From an uncultured Christensenella sp. (GTDB taxonomy: Bacteria > Bacillota > Clostridia > Christensenellales > Borkfalkiaceae): DNA of 19,622 nucleotides. The translations under genes were made by a program, and so were the position numbers. The DNA is taken from contig CAJTOY010000002.1 in NCBI GenBank assembly GCA_910578195.1, positions 1 through 19,622 on the forward strand, written 5' to 3'. Below the pieces are notes generated by a model. It was not told the origin of the DNA. It did no database searches and saw only the letters and a program-made list of their open reading frames with translations. How positions within the stretch are numbered: position 1 is the stretch's first letter; every line of letters begins with the position of its first letter. Shown one piece after another: positions 1-7,300 of the stretch.

Positions 1-323
1 AGATATTCATTGCGTTCTTTTAATCGCTGGTTTTCCGCTATTAAATCGTTCTCTATTTCCTTATCTAACGGTTTCTTCCTCGGTCTGCCTGTACTTTTTC
101 TTCCACGACGTTCTGTCATTAGTCCAGCCGCTCCTTCTTCCAAGTATATGCGTTCCCACAAGCGCACCTGCGAACGGTGTTTGGAGCAATCTGTTTTTGT
201 TCTTACTCCCCAATATCTTCTCACTGTATCGCTGTAACTCAAATGGTTTTCTCGCATATCCATTATAACAGCTATCTTGAATTCTGGCGAGTACTTTGTA
301 TTAAATTCATTTTTCCTTGACAT
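1..323 (-). CDS. IS3-family transposase OrfA (HTH protein), 3'-truncated by window edge
   Basis: I read this frame directly from the minus strand: it opens with ATG at 323 and stays open for 107 codons to the window edge. The product starts MSRKNEFNTKYSPEFKIAVI, the usual opening of IS3/IS150 OrfA, followed by a helix-turn-helix region (about residues 10-55). Next comes a basic linker, GRKSTGRPRKKP (about residues 75-86), then a leucine-zipper-like heptad stretch (EIENDLIAENQRLKERNEY). OrfA binds the element ends and, through a -1 frameshift in most IS3 elements, is fused to the DDE catalytic OrfB; the frameshift site and orfB are outside the window. A GGAGG ribosome-binding site lies about 11 bases before the start, inside the terminal hairpin. 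The frame is intact as far as visible. Confidence 0.85.
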   Translation of the reverse strand, partial: MSRKNEFNTKYSPEFKIAVIMDMRENHLSYSDTVRRYWGVRTKTDCSKHRSQVRLWERIYLEEGAAGLMTERRGRKSTGRPRKKPLDKEIENDLIAENQRLKERNEY

Positions 324-330
324 AATAATA

Positions 331-364
331 TGCACCTCCAAAAGTGTCTAACTTTTGGGGTGCA
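331..364 (-). repeat. IS3 terminal end forming a hairpin over the orfA ribosome-binding site
   Basis: The sequence pairs 331-345 with 351-364 (14 pairs with a one-base bulge at 337, loop about GTCTA). On the minus strand the inner arm holds the GGAGG ribosome-binding site of orfA. The outer arm is the terminal repeat itself. What is seen is the pairing; that it limits translation of transcripts entering from outside is inference. Confidence 0.6.
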
Positions 365-370
365 TATCAA

Positions 371-390
371 CCGCACGGAGGCTTTTTTAT
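371..390. terminator. Half of a rho-independent terminator, apparently split by the IS
   Basis: On the plus strand CCGCACGGAGG is followed directly by CTTTTTTAT, the typical 3' arm plus T-tract of a terminator. Read on the minus strand just after the M18 stop codon it is the A-tract plus 5' arm (AAAAAAGCCTCCGTGCGG). No complementary arm exists nearby; the place where it should be is occupied by the IS end at 364. Confidence 0.4.
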
Positions 391-396
391 TTGTCG

Positions 397-1764
397 TTAT
401 TTGCAGAACGCGAGGCACGCCTTGTACAGGGAATATACGTCGGCTTTTGAAATCAGCTCGTAAGGGGCGTGCATGGAAAGCACGGGCACGCCCACGTCGA
501 CCGTGTCTATGCCGAGGTTTGCGATATACTTCGCAACCGTGCCGCCGCCGCCCGCGTCCACCGCGCCGAGCTCGCCCGTCTGCCAGAACACGCCGTTATC
601 CTCGAATATGTCGCGGATAAAGCCCATGAATTCAGCCGAAGCGTCGTTCGACGACGACTTCCCGCGCGAGCCGGTGTATTTGGAAATAGCCGCGCCGCAC
701 GAAACGAAGGTCGTGTTCCTCTTCTCGAAAACCGAGCTGTAAGCGGGGTCGTAGCCCGCGGTTACGTCCGCGGAAATACATTTGGAGTTATATCTTACCT
801 CAATTGGGTTAGCCCCGAAGGAATTTGCGATTGTGTCGATAACGTCGGAAATGACTTTGCTTTGCATACCCGTCGTGCCGTCGCTGCCCACCTCTTCCTT
901 GTCGGCGAACACGGCAAGCACCGTGTGGGGGGAATTGCAGTCGAAGATTGCCTTCATTTCGGGGTATGCGCACACCTTGTCGTCGTGACCGTACGCGGAA
1001 ATCAGAGCGCCGTCGAAGCCTACGTCGCGCGCCTTGCCCGCGGGCACGAAGCAAAGCTCCGAGCACTGGAAGTCGACTTCGGTTATGCCGTATTTCTTGT
1101 TCAGAAGCTTTAACACCGCGGATTTGACCGCTTCCTTTTCTTCCTCTTCGCCCACCGCGGGAAGTCCGCCGATTACCGCGTTGAGGCTTTCCGAGTCGAT
1201 TGCCTTGCCGAGGGTTTTAGCCGCCTGCTCGGCGCCGAGGTGGGGCAGAATGTCGGTGATGTAGAAAACGGGGTCGTTGTCGTCCTCGCCGACGCAGATT
1301 TCCTTTCTCTCGCCGCCGCGGAGCATGACCACGCCGTGAAGCGCGAGGGGAAGCGCCGTCCACTGGTATTTTTTAATTCCGCCGTAGTAGTGTGTTTTGA
1401 GATAACACAGCCCAGCCTCCTCGAACATGGGGTTGGGCTTTAAGTCGAGCCTCGGCGAGTCGACGTGCGCGACCATTATTCTCACGCCGTCCTTTGCCAC
1501 GTCCTCGACGCCAACGCTGATTAAAAATATGTTTTTGTCCCTGTTGAGGAAATAGCGCTTGTCGCCAGCTTTCAGCTTTTCGGAAAAACTGAAAGGCTTG
1601 AATCCGTTCTCTTCGGCAAGCTTTTTCGCCTCTATCGAAGCGCCGCGCTCGGTCTTGGATTTGTCGAGAAATTTTTTGTAGCCTTCGGCAAAGTCGTAGA
1701 TTTTCGCAAGCTCGTTACCGTCGGCTTCTTTATATACGTTTTTACGCGTGTATTTAAGTTCCAT
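397..1764 (-). CDS. M18 family aminopeptidase
   Basis: This is a cytoplasmic zinc/cobalt exopeptidase of the M18 family (aspartyl aminopeptidase / aminopeptidase 1 type) that removes N-terminal residues from peptides. The 455-residue length is normal for the clostridial branch. Visible metal-site motifs are MVAHVDSPRLDLKP (His100, Asp102), the AYGHDDKVCAYP segment, FADKEEVGSDG (catalytic and metal glutamates) and LSMHAPYE near the C-terminus, whose histidine is a metal ligand. No signal peptide is present. The start is supported by AGGAG nine bases upstream and by the perfect promoter at 1792-1820. The gene is monocistronic; downstream lies the split terminator and the IS. The clostridial M18 subgroup is confident; the exact substrate is not evident. 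Confidence 0.93.
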   Translation of the reverse strand: MELKYTRKNVYKEADGNELAKIYDFAEGYKKFLDKSKTERGASIEAKKLAEENGFKPFSFSEKLKAGDKRYFLNRDKNIFLISVGVEDVAKDGVRIMVAHVDSPRLDLKPNPMFEEAGLCYLKTHYYGGIKKYQWTALPLALHGVVMLRGGERKEICVGEDDNDPVFYITDILPHLGAEQAAKTLGKAIDSESLNAVIGGLPAVGEEEEKEAVKSAVLKLLNKKYGITEVDFQCSELCFVPAGKARDVGFDGALISAYGHDDKVCAYPEMKAIFDCNSPHTVLAVFADKEEVGSDGTTGMQSKVISDVIDTIANSFGANPIEVRYNSKCISADVTAGYDPAYSSVFEKRNTTFVSCGAAISKYTGSRGKSSSNDASAEFMGFIRDIFEDNGVFWQTGELGAVDAGGGGTVAKYIANLGIDTVDVGVPVLSMHAPYELISKADVYSLYKACLAFCK

Positions 1765-1791
1765 TTTATTACTCCTTTTTATTTTAACTCA

Positions 1792-1820
1792 ATTATAATG
1801 ACAGAATATTTATTTGTCAA
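1792..1820 (-). promoter_or_regulatory. Sigma-A promoter of the M18 aminopeptidase gene
   Basis: On the minus strand there is a perfect TTGACA (1820-1815), a 17-base spacer and a perfect TATAAT (1797-1792). The gene start follows 28 bases later, with an AGGAG ribosome-binding site in between. Confidence 0.88.
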
Positions 1821-1923
1821 GAAAATTAAACTAAGCCCGCGTTTTGAGGGGTTTATGCAAAAATATTTAATAATTTTTTAAGAAATTTACTTTAAGATAA
1901 TTTACTATTTATTAATAATAGTG

Positions 1924-1929
1924 TATAAT
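1924..1929 (+). promoter_or_regulatory. Probable -10 element for the 1972-8152 operon
   Basis: A perfect TATAAT lies 42 bases before the TTG start of the membrane protein gene. The region 17 bases upstream is AT-rich with only a poor -35 match (TTTACT). It is the only good promoter candidate ahead of the rnf genes. Confidence 0.55.
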
Positions 1930-1971
1930 TAAACAGGTTGATTTTTAAAATCGGCAAACGGCGGTCAAATT

Positions 1972-2511
1972 TTGAAACGAAGTAGTTTTACGGCAAAAAA
2001 AATTGCGACTTTGGCGGTGTTTACCACCCTCAGTCTCATTACTTTCATAATCGAAAACCAGTTCCCGCCGATGTTCATACCCGGCGCGAGAATGGGGCTT
2101 GCGAATATCTTTTCGTTCGCCGCGCTCATTATGTACTCGCCTATTGAAGCGTTTTTGATTGTCGCGATAAGATGCGGACTCGGCGCGGTATACGCGGGCA
2201 ACGTCTCCGCGCTTTTATACAGCTTCACGGGCGGAGTGATTGCCATGGAGGTATCGTCGGTTTTGATGTATACCCTCTACCCGCGAATATCCGTAACAGC
2301 CGTAAGCGTTACGGCGGCGGTGTGCCATAACGTGACGCAAAACGTCGTTTTCGTGCTTATGTCGGGCACGGTGAATATGTTCGTAAACCTTCCGTACCTC
2401 GTGCTGCTCGGCATTGCTTCGGGCGCAATCGTCGGCGGCGTGGTTATGCTCGTATTCAAAAAAGTGCCCAAAAACGTCTTTTTAAAGGCGCTGTACAAAA
2501 AGGAAAAATAA
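1972..2511 (+). CDS. Gx transporter / heptaprenyl diphosphate synthase component I family membrane protein
   Basis: This 179-residue integral membrane protein has about five hydrophobic segments separated by short loops. It contains the family-like stretches ENQFPPMFIPGARMGLANI and RCGLGAVYAGNVSALLYS. It resembles the Hpre_diP_synt_I / 'Gx transporter' family, small proteins related in layout to ECF-transporter substrate-binding subunits; the older heptaprenyl diphosphate synthase label is doubtful as a function. The start is TTG, preceded by a weak GGCGG, and matches the conserved opening KRSSFTAKKIATLAVF. It lies 56 bases upstream of rnfC with no strong terminator between, so it is probably the first gene of the rnf operon. 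This family is commonly found beside NusG domain II and ApbE genes, both present across the rnf operon here. The transported substrate is unknown. Confidence 0.75.
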   Translation: MKRSSFTAKKIATLAVFTTLSLITFIIENQFPPMFIPGARMGLANIFSFAALIMYSPIEAFLIVAIRCGLGAVYAGNVSALLYSFTGGVIAMEVSSVLMYTLYPRISVTAVSVTAAVCHNVTQNVVFVLMSGTVNMFVNLPYLVLLGIASGAIVGGVVMLVFKKVPKNVFLKALYKKEK

Positions 2512-2567
2512 CCTTAAAAAAAGGTATTTTTATAACGCAATAAAAAATTTTAAAGGAGTATTAAAAG

Positions 2568-3875
2568 TTGAAAGCAGTAAAAGGAAAATACTACTTCGGC
2601 GGAGTGCATCCGCGCGCTATGAAAGAAATTTCAAACGCAGCCGCCCTTGAAGTATTGCCCGCGCCTCAGGTTGTTGCGATTTCGACTTCGCAGTCTCTTG
2701 GCAATCCCGCCTTACCCGTCGTGGAAGCAGGACAAACAGTCAGGGCCGGCGACGTGATTGCAAAGGCCGACGGTCTTATTTCTTCCGACGTGTTCGCAAG
2801 CATAAGCGGCACAGTCAAAGAAATCAAAGAGATTAAAGGCGCATCGGGTGCGGACGAAAAATATATTTTCATAGAGTCCGACGGCAAGAACGAAACAAAC
2901 TTTATGCCCCCCCTCTCCGACCCTTCGGCGGAAGAGATTAAGGCGAGAATCAAGGACGCGGGCATCGTAGGTCTGGGCGGCGCGGGTTTCCCCGCGGCGG
3001 TAAAGGTTTCGCCCAAAACGGCGGTCGACACGCTTATACTTAACGGCGCTGAATGCGAGCCGTACCTCACCTGCGACCACCGCCTCATGCTTGAAAAAGC
3101 AGAGGAAATCGCAAAAGGCGCAAGGCTTATCGCAAAGGCGCTCGGCGTAAGTAAAATTCTTATCGGCATCGAGTCGAACAAGCCCGACTGCGTGAAGGAG
3201 TTCGAAAAGTTCGACGATATCCAGCCGGTGGTACTTAAAAAGAAATATCCAATGGGCGGCGAAAAACAGCTCATTTACGCCGTAACGGGCAAAAAGGTCG
3301 GCATAGGCAAACTGCCCGCCGACGTGGGCGTTATCGTGCACAACGTCGCGACGTGTTACGCGGTGTACGAGGCGGTCGAGCTTGGCAAGCCCCTTATCGA
3401 AAGGGTTTTAACCGTTTCGGGCAAAGCCGTAAAAGAGCCCAAAAACCTCTGGGTCAAAGTCGGCACGTCGGTTAAAGACATTATCGACTTCTGCGGCGGC
3501 GAAGCCGTCACGCCCAAAAAGGTTGTTTCGGGCGGTCCCATGACGGGAACCGCGCTCGGCAGTTACGACGAATATACGCACAAGACCACTTCGGGAATTC
3601 TCTTAATGACCGAAAAAGAAGCCTCTGCGGACGAGCCCACCCCCTGCATCAACTGCGGAAAGTGCGCCGACGTCTGCCCCATGCACCTCATGCCCATGAA
3701 CACCGCGTTCTATGCGGCGGCGGGCGACTTCGACGCGGCGGCGAAATACGGTCAGACCGCGGCGTGCATAGAGTGCGGCGCGTGCGAGTATATCTGCCCC
3801 GCAAGACGGCCTTTAATTCAAGCGATAAGAAAAACGAAGGCTACAATTCGTAACAAGAACAGGGAGGAAAAATAA
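2568..3875 (+). CDS. rnfC: Rnf electron transport complex subunit RnfC
   Basis: This is the peripheral subunit of the Rnf complex that binds NADH and FMN on the cytoplasmic face and exchanges electrons between NAD and the ferredoxin branch. It is 435 residues, the usual size for short clostridial RnfC without the long repetitive tail. Visible features are the N-terminal opening FGGVHP, a biotinyl-lipoyl-like segment (about 50-105), the glycine-rich nucleotide/FMN site GLGGAGFPAAVK (135-146) with GAECEPYLTCDHR just after, and two [4Fe-4S] motifs: Cys360/363/366/370 and Cys400/403/406/410. The start is TTG at 2568 with AAAGGAG ideally spaced before it; no in-frame ATG gives the conserved N-terminus. 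It is followed by rnfD after one base, so the two are surely co-transcribed. Confidence 0.96.
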   Translation: MKAVKGKYYFGGVHPRAMKEISNAAALEVLPAPQVVAISTSQSLGNPALPVVEAGQTVRAGDVIAKADGLISSDVFASISGTVKEIKEIKGASGADEKYIFIESDGKNETNFMPPLSDPSAEEIKARIKDAGIVGLGGAGFPAAVKVSPKTAVDTLILNGAECEPYLTCDHRLMLEKAEEIAKGARLIAKALGVSKILIGIESNKPDCVKEFEKFDDIQPVVLKKKYPMGGEKQLIYAVTGKKVGIGKLPADVGVIVHNVATCYAVYEAVELGKPLIERVLTVSGKAVKEPKNLWVKVGTSVKDIIDFCGGEAVTPKKVVSGGPMTGTALGSYDEYTHKTTSGILLMTEKEASADEPTPCINCGKCADVCPMHLMPMNTAFYAAAGDFDAAAKYGQTAACIECGACEYICPARRPLIQAIRKTKATIRNKNREEK

Positions 3876-3876
3876 T

Positions 3877-4929
3877 ATGGACAACACCGTTGTAGTTTCC
3901 ACTCCCCCTCACGTCAAATCGAAGCGCACCACGCGCGGAATAATGATTGACGTCGCGATTGCACTTTTGCCGAGCGCCGTTATGGGCTGCGTATTCTTCG
4001 GCTGGCAAGCGCTGCTGATAATACTTATGTCCGTTTTCGCGTGCGTTGCGACCGAGTTCGTCTACTTCTTCATAGCCAACAAGGGCTTTTCGAACAAGTG
4101 CGCGGACGCGGGCAAGGTTTGCGCAAGGTGGCTTAAACAATTCGACTTCACCTCGGTGGTGACGGGACTTATCCTCGCTTTGATAATCCCCGTAACCGCT
4201 AAATGGTACAACGTTTTCTACCAAGTGATTATCGGCGGAATTTTTGCGATTGCTATCGTAAAAATGCTGTTCGGCGGCACGGGTAAAAACCTTGTAAACC
4301 CCGCGGCGGCAGGCAGAGTATTTATGTTTTTAAGCTTTGCCCTCACCGCTTACACCGCGCCCAACATCGGCGCGCTCGACCTCACGAGCGGAGTGTTCAC
4401 GGGCCCCACGAACCTTTCGTGGTTACTGTCTGCGGACGGCAACCCCGTGACCAAGGTAAGCGTGCTGGACTTGTTCCTCGGAACGGGCGTTGCGGGCTGT
4501 ATAGGCGAAACGTGCAAGGCGGCGATACTGTTAGGCTATGTATACCTTGCGGCAAGACAAGTCATTAAATGGTGGCAGCCCCTCCTCTTCATTGCGGTGT
4601 TCGGATTTACCGCCGTGTTCATGTCGGGCTTCGCGTATCTCGCTACGGGCGGATATATCTTCAATATGGAGCTGTTCCTCCCCCACGTGCTTTCGGGCGG
4701 CGTGCTGTTCGGCGCGGTATTTATGTTCACCGACTACTCCACTTCACCCAAGGGTGTTTACGGACAGATTTTCTATTACGTCGCAGGCGCGGTGCTGGTT
4801 GCGGTTCTTCGTTACTTCACGAAAATAGAGGTTGCTTCGTTCGTGATTATGCTTATGAACTTGTTTGTACCCCTTATCGACAAATACTTTATCAGAAAGC
4901 CTTTCGGCTATAAAAAGGAGGGCAAATAA
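3877..4929 (+). CDS. rnfD: Rnf complex subunit RnfD (membrane, flavin subunit)
   Basis: This 350-residue protein has about nine or ten membrane segments and belongs to the NqrB/RnfD family, which carries a covalent FMN on an external loop plus riboflavin/FMN in the membrane. Family landmarks include GLILALIIP (97-105), GGTGKNLVNPAAAGRVF (133-149), DLFLGTGVAGCIGETC (198-213) and MFTDYSTSPKGVYGQ (283-297). The loop that normally carries the FMN-threonine motif (SGATPL) reads TGPTNL at 175-180, so alanine is replaced by proline and the upstream aspartate is not at its usual spacing; Thr178 is the only plausible attachment residue. The gene is packed between rnfC and rnfG with no gap. Identity is secure; flavinylation of this subunit is uncertain. 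Confidence 0.95.
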   Translation: MDNTVVVSTPPHVKSKRTTRGIMIDVAIALLPSAVMGCVFFGWQALLIILMSVFACVATEFVYFFIANKGFSNKCADAGKVCARWLKQFDFTSVVTGLILALIIPVTAKWYNVFYQVIIGGIFAIAIVKMLFGGTGKNLVNPAAAGRVFMFLSFALTAYTAPNIGALDLTSGVFTGPTNLSWLLSADGNPVTKVSVLDLFLGTGVAGCIGETCKAAILLGYVYLAARQVIKWWQPLLFIAVFGFTAVFMSGFAYLATGGYIFNMELFLPHVLSGGVLFGAVFMFTDYSTSPKGVYGQIFYYVAGAVLVAVLRYFTKIEVASFVIMLMNLFVPLIDKYFIRKPFGYKKEGK

Positions 4930-6042
4930 ATGAACGGCAAAAGCTTTTTCAAAAGCACTTCCTTTAAATGCTTGATTACTCTTTTGTGCGTACTGCTCGT
5001 AAGCGGCATTTTCCTCACGATTATGAACAGCTTGCTTGCGGTTACTGACCAGGAAAGGTTCGACCGCGCAATCAACAAAATTTACGGCCGTCCCGTTAAG
5101 ACCGAAGCGGTCGCCGTTGCAAACTACAACGACAACGCGACGATTGACGAGGCATACAAAATCAAGGACGACGGCAACTACCTTATTAAATCGACCGGAA
5201 AGGGCGGCTACGAAAACGGCACCGTTACTTGCTGGATAGTAGTTAAAATCAACAACGGCTCAATCGGCGGCATCGAAAAGGTTGTCATCGACTCGAACAA
5301 GGGTCAGTCGTATATCGACAGAGTAGGCGCAAAGGCGCTCAACCAATTCTCCGAGCTGTATAAGCCCGACATAATTTTCACCCCCGACATCATTACAGGC
5401 GCGACTGTTATGAGTACTAAAAACGCAATATGCAACGCGGTCAACGGAGCGCTCGATTTCGTAAACGTACTGTGCGGAAACGTCACGACCGAGGGCGAAA
5501 AGCTTCTTAAATCAATCCAGACCCTTTACGGCGAGATTGAAATTCAAGTTTACGGCGCGGGCGACACGCTTATCACTGCCGAAAGCGAAACGGTTACGAG
5601 CTTTGTACCCGAACCCGTCAAGCAGGGTAATGCGACGATTAACAGCGTATATAAAGTAAGATTTACCGAAGGCGAGAAAGAAGTACTTCACTACGTCATT
5701 TCTTCGACGGGTACGGGCGGCTATGACAACGGCACCGTTACGATGCTTACCGCGCTTGCGATAGAGGACGGCGCGATTAAATCTGTTTACAAGGTTGCAA
5801 TTACTGCCAACAAGAGTCAGTCGTATATCGGTACAATCACCCACCTTGACCAATATTCGGGCTATCCTTATTCGAAAGGTCTTACGTTTGTAGCCGACAA
5901 GAGTAATAATGCGTTTATGACGAGCGGGGCGACGATGTCCTCCACCGCTATCAACAACGCAATCAACGGCGGTATCAGATACGTCGAGCTCAACCTCGAT
6001 ACACTCAACACTCCCGCGGAAGGAGGCGAAGAAAATGAATAA
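4930..6042 (+). CDS. rnfG: Rnf complex subunit RnfG with two tandem FMN-binding domains
   Basis: RnfG is anchored by one N-terminal membrane helix (about 14-34) and carries an extracytoplasmic FMN bound covalently to a threonine. This protein has 370 residues, far longer than the usual roughly 180-220, because the FMN-binding domain is duplicated. Copy 1 (about 60-180) has STGKGGYENGTV, SNKGQSYIDRVG and DIITGATVMST, with Thr159 as attachment residue. Copy 2 (about 235-355) has STGTGGYDNGTV, ANKSQSYIGTI and TSGATMSST, with Thr335 as attachment residue. A linker of about 50 residues separates them. The gene starts directly after the rnfD stop with GGAGGGC upstream and overlaps rnfE by eight bases. 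Position and motifs make the RnfG identity firm; two bound flavins is an inference from the motifs. Confidence 0.94.
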   Translation: MNGKSFFKSTSFKCLITLLCVLLVSGIFLTIMNSLLAVTDQERFDRAINKIYGRPVKTEAVAVANYNDNATIDEAYKIKDDGNYLIKSTGKGGYENGTVTCWIVVKINNGSIGGIEKVVIDSNKGQSYIDRVGAKALNQFSELYKPDIIFTPDIITGATVMSTKNAICNAVNGALDFVNVLCGNVTTEGEKLLKSIQTLYGEIEIQVYGAGDTLITAESETVTSFVPEPVKQGNATINSVYKVRFTEGEKEVLHYVISSTGTGGYDNGTVTMLTALAIEDGAIKSVYKVAITANKSQSYIGTITHLDQYSGYPYSKGLTFVADKSNNAFMTSGATMSSTAINNAINGGIRYVELNLDTLNTPAEGGEENE

Positions 6043-6682
6043 GTTTAAAAAGATTACCTTAGACGGACTTATTTACCAGAACCCCACGTTCATGCTCGTG
6101 CTCGGCACCTGCCCCACTCTCGGACTTATATCGTCGGCTTTCTCGGCGATGGGTATGGGACTTACCGTGCTCGTGGTGCTTATGCTCAGCAATATCATTA
6201 TCTCGGCGCTGCGCAAGGTTATACCCAACGAGGTGCGCATACCGTGCTATATCGTTGTAATAGCTACGCTGGTAACCTTTGCGAGAATGTTCCTTGAAAA
6301 GTTCCTTCCCGATTTATACGACAGTTTGGGCGGCTTCCTTGCGCTTATCGTCGTAAACTGCATTATCCTCGGCCGTGCGGAGGCGTTTGCCAACAAGCAC
6401 ACCGTTCCCGAAGCGGCGGTCGACGGATTTGCGAACGGCTTGGGCTTCACGGTCGCGCTCACGATAATGGGCGTTATCTGCGAGTTCTTCGGAAAGGGTT
6501 CGCTGTTCGGATACGAAATAATGAGCTTTAAGATAGGCATGCTTGCAACCCCCGCGGGCGCGTTCCTCGTATACGGTCTGTGCATTGCGGTGTTCGTATA
6601 CTTGATAGACGGGTTCGAACGTTCGAGAAGGGTTAAGGCAAACAAGCTTGCACGCGAAAATATGTTGAAGGAGGCTGAGTAA
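6035..6682 (+). CDS. rnfE: Rnf complex subunit RnfE
   Basis: This 215-residue membrane subunit of the NqrD/RnfE family pairs with RnfA to form the pseudo-symmetric membrane core with an intramembrane [2Fe-2S] cluster. The two conserved cysteine half-motifs are visible: LGTCPTLG (about 23-30) and VNCIILGRAEAFA (about 107-119). Six hydrophobic segments fit the family. The start overlaps the end of rnfG by eight bases; AGGAGG sits eight bases before the ATG, within the rnfG tail, which indicates translational coupling. rnfA follows after three bases. Confidence 0.96.
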   Translation: MNKFKKITLDGLIYQNPTFMLVLGTCPTLGLISSAFSAMGMGLTVLVVLMLSNIIISALRKVIPNEVRIPCYIVVIATLVTFARMFLEKFLPDLYDSLGGFLALIVVNCIILGRAEAFANKHTVPEAAVDGFANGLGFTVALTIMGVICEFFGKGSLFGYEIMSFKIGMLATPAGAFLVYGLCIAVFVYLIDGFERSRRVKANKLARENMLKEAE

Positions 6683-6685
6683 TTT

Positions 6686-7288
6686 ATGGGTACTTTTATT
6701 GCGATTGTTCTTGCGGCGGTACTTACGAATAACTTCATAACCGTCAAAACATACGGTATCTGCCCCTTCCTCGGAGTTTCCAAAAAGACCTCCTCGGCGG
6801 CGGGCATGGGAATTGCGGTAACGCTGGTTATGATAATCGCCACGCTCGTCACATATCCCATTTACACCTATGTAATGGTTCCGCTTAAAATAGAGTTTCT
6901 TGAAATTATCTTCTTTATCTTTATAATAGCTTCGCTTGTGCAAATGCTTGAAAAGATAATTCAGAAGCTTTCCCCCTCCCTCTACGGCGCAATGGGAATT
7001 TACCTCCCGCTTATCACGACCAACTGCGCAGTGCTCGGCGTGACCGAGCTGGTTATCGGCGATATGTCGAGCATACTCGGCACGGCGTCTATGAACATCG
7101 GCTGGGCGGTGCTGTACGCGCTGTTTGCGGGCTTAGGCTTTACGCTTGTAATGATTATTATGAGCGGTATGCGTGAAAGACTGAACTACTACAAGATGCC
7201 CAAGGCAATTGCCGGCTTCCCCATAGCAATGGTCACGGCTTGCTTTATCTGTATGGCGTTCATGGTGTTCACCTACATCAGCTTATAA
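6686..7288 (+). CDS. rnfA: Rnf complex subunit RnfA
   Basis: This 200-residue membrane subunit of the NqrE/RnfA family is the partner of RnfE. It holds the second pair of cysteine half-motifs, YGICPFLGVS (about 24-33) and TTNCAVLGVTE (about 110-120), which are thought to share the intramembrane iron-sulfur cluster, and the characteristic NNFITVKTYG near the N-terminus. Six hydrophobic helices of opposite topology to RnfE are expected from the family. The ATG is three bases after the rnfE stop, with GGAGG inside the end of rnfE. Confidence 0.96.
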   Translation: MGTFIAIVLAAVLTNNFITVKTYGICPFLGVSKKTSSAAGMGIAVTLVMIIATLVTYPIYTYVMVPLKIEFLEIIFFIFIIASLVQMLEKIIQKLSPSLYGAMGIYLPLITTNCAVLGVTELVIGDMSSILGTASMNIGWAVLYALFAGLGFTLVMIIMSGMRERLNYYKMPKAIAGFPIAMVTACFICMAFMVFTYISL

Positions 7289-7300
7289 GGAGGCGATTAA

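Larger units (their letters stand above)
1..364 (-). mobile_element. IS3-family insertion sequence, one end (runs off window)
   Basis: This is the orfA-proximal end of an IS3-family (IS150-like) element read on the minus strand. The outer end at about 364 begins TGCACCCCAAAAGTTAGACA on the minus strand, which resembles terminal repeats of this family, and the transposase orfA starts about 40 bases inside it. The rest of the element (orfB, the other terminal repeat and any target duplication) lies beyond position 1, so completeness cannot be judged. It sits immediately downstream of the M18 aminopeptidase gene. Confidence 0.75.

Noticed and set aside
469..1113. Long plus-strand open frame of 214 codons
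   Set aside because: It lies antisense within the M18 aminopeptidase gene, has a low-complexity basic composition and no recognisable domain; it is a shadow of GC-rich coding.
2511..2530. Possible terminator between the Gx-type gene and rnfC
   Set aside because: The stem ACCTT/AAGGT is only five weak pairs followed by ATTTTTA; too weak to split the operon, at most a minor attenuator.
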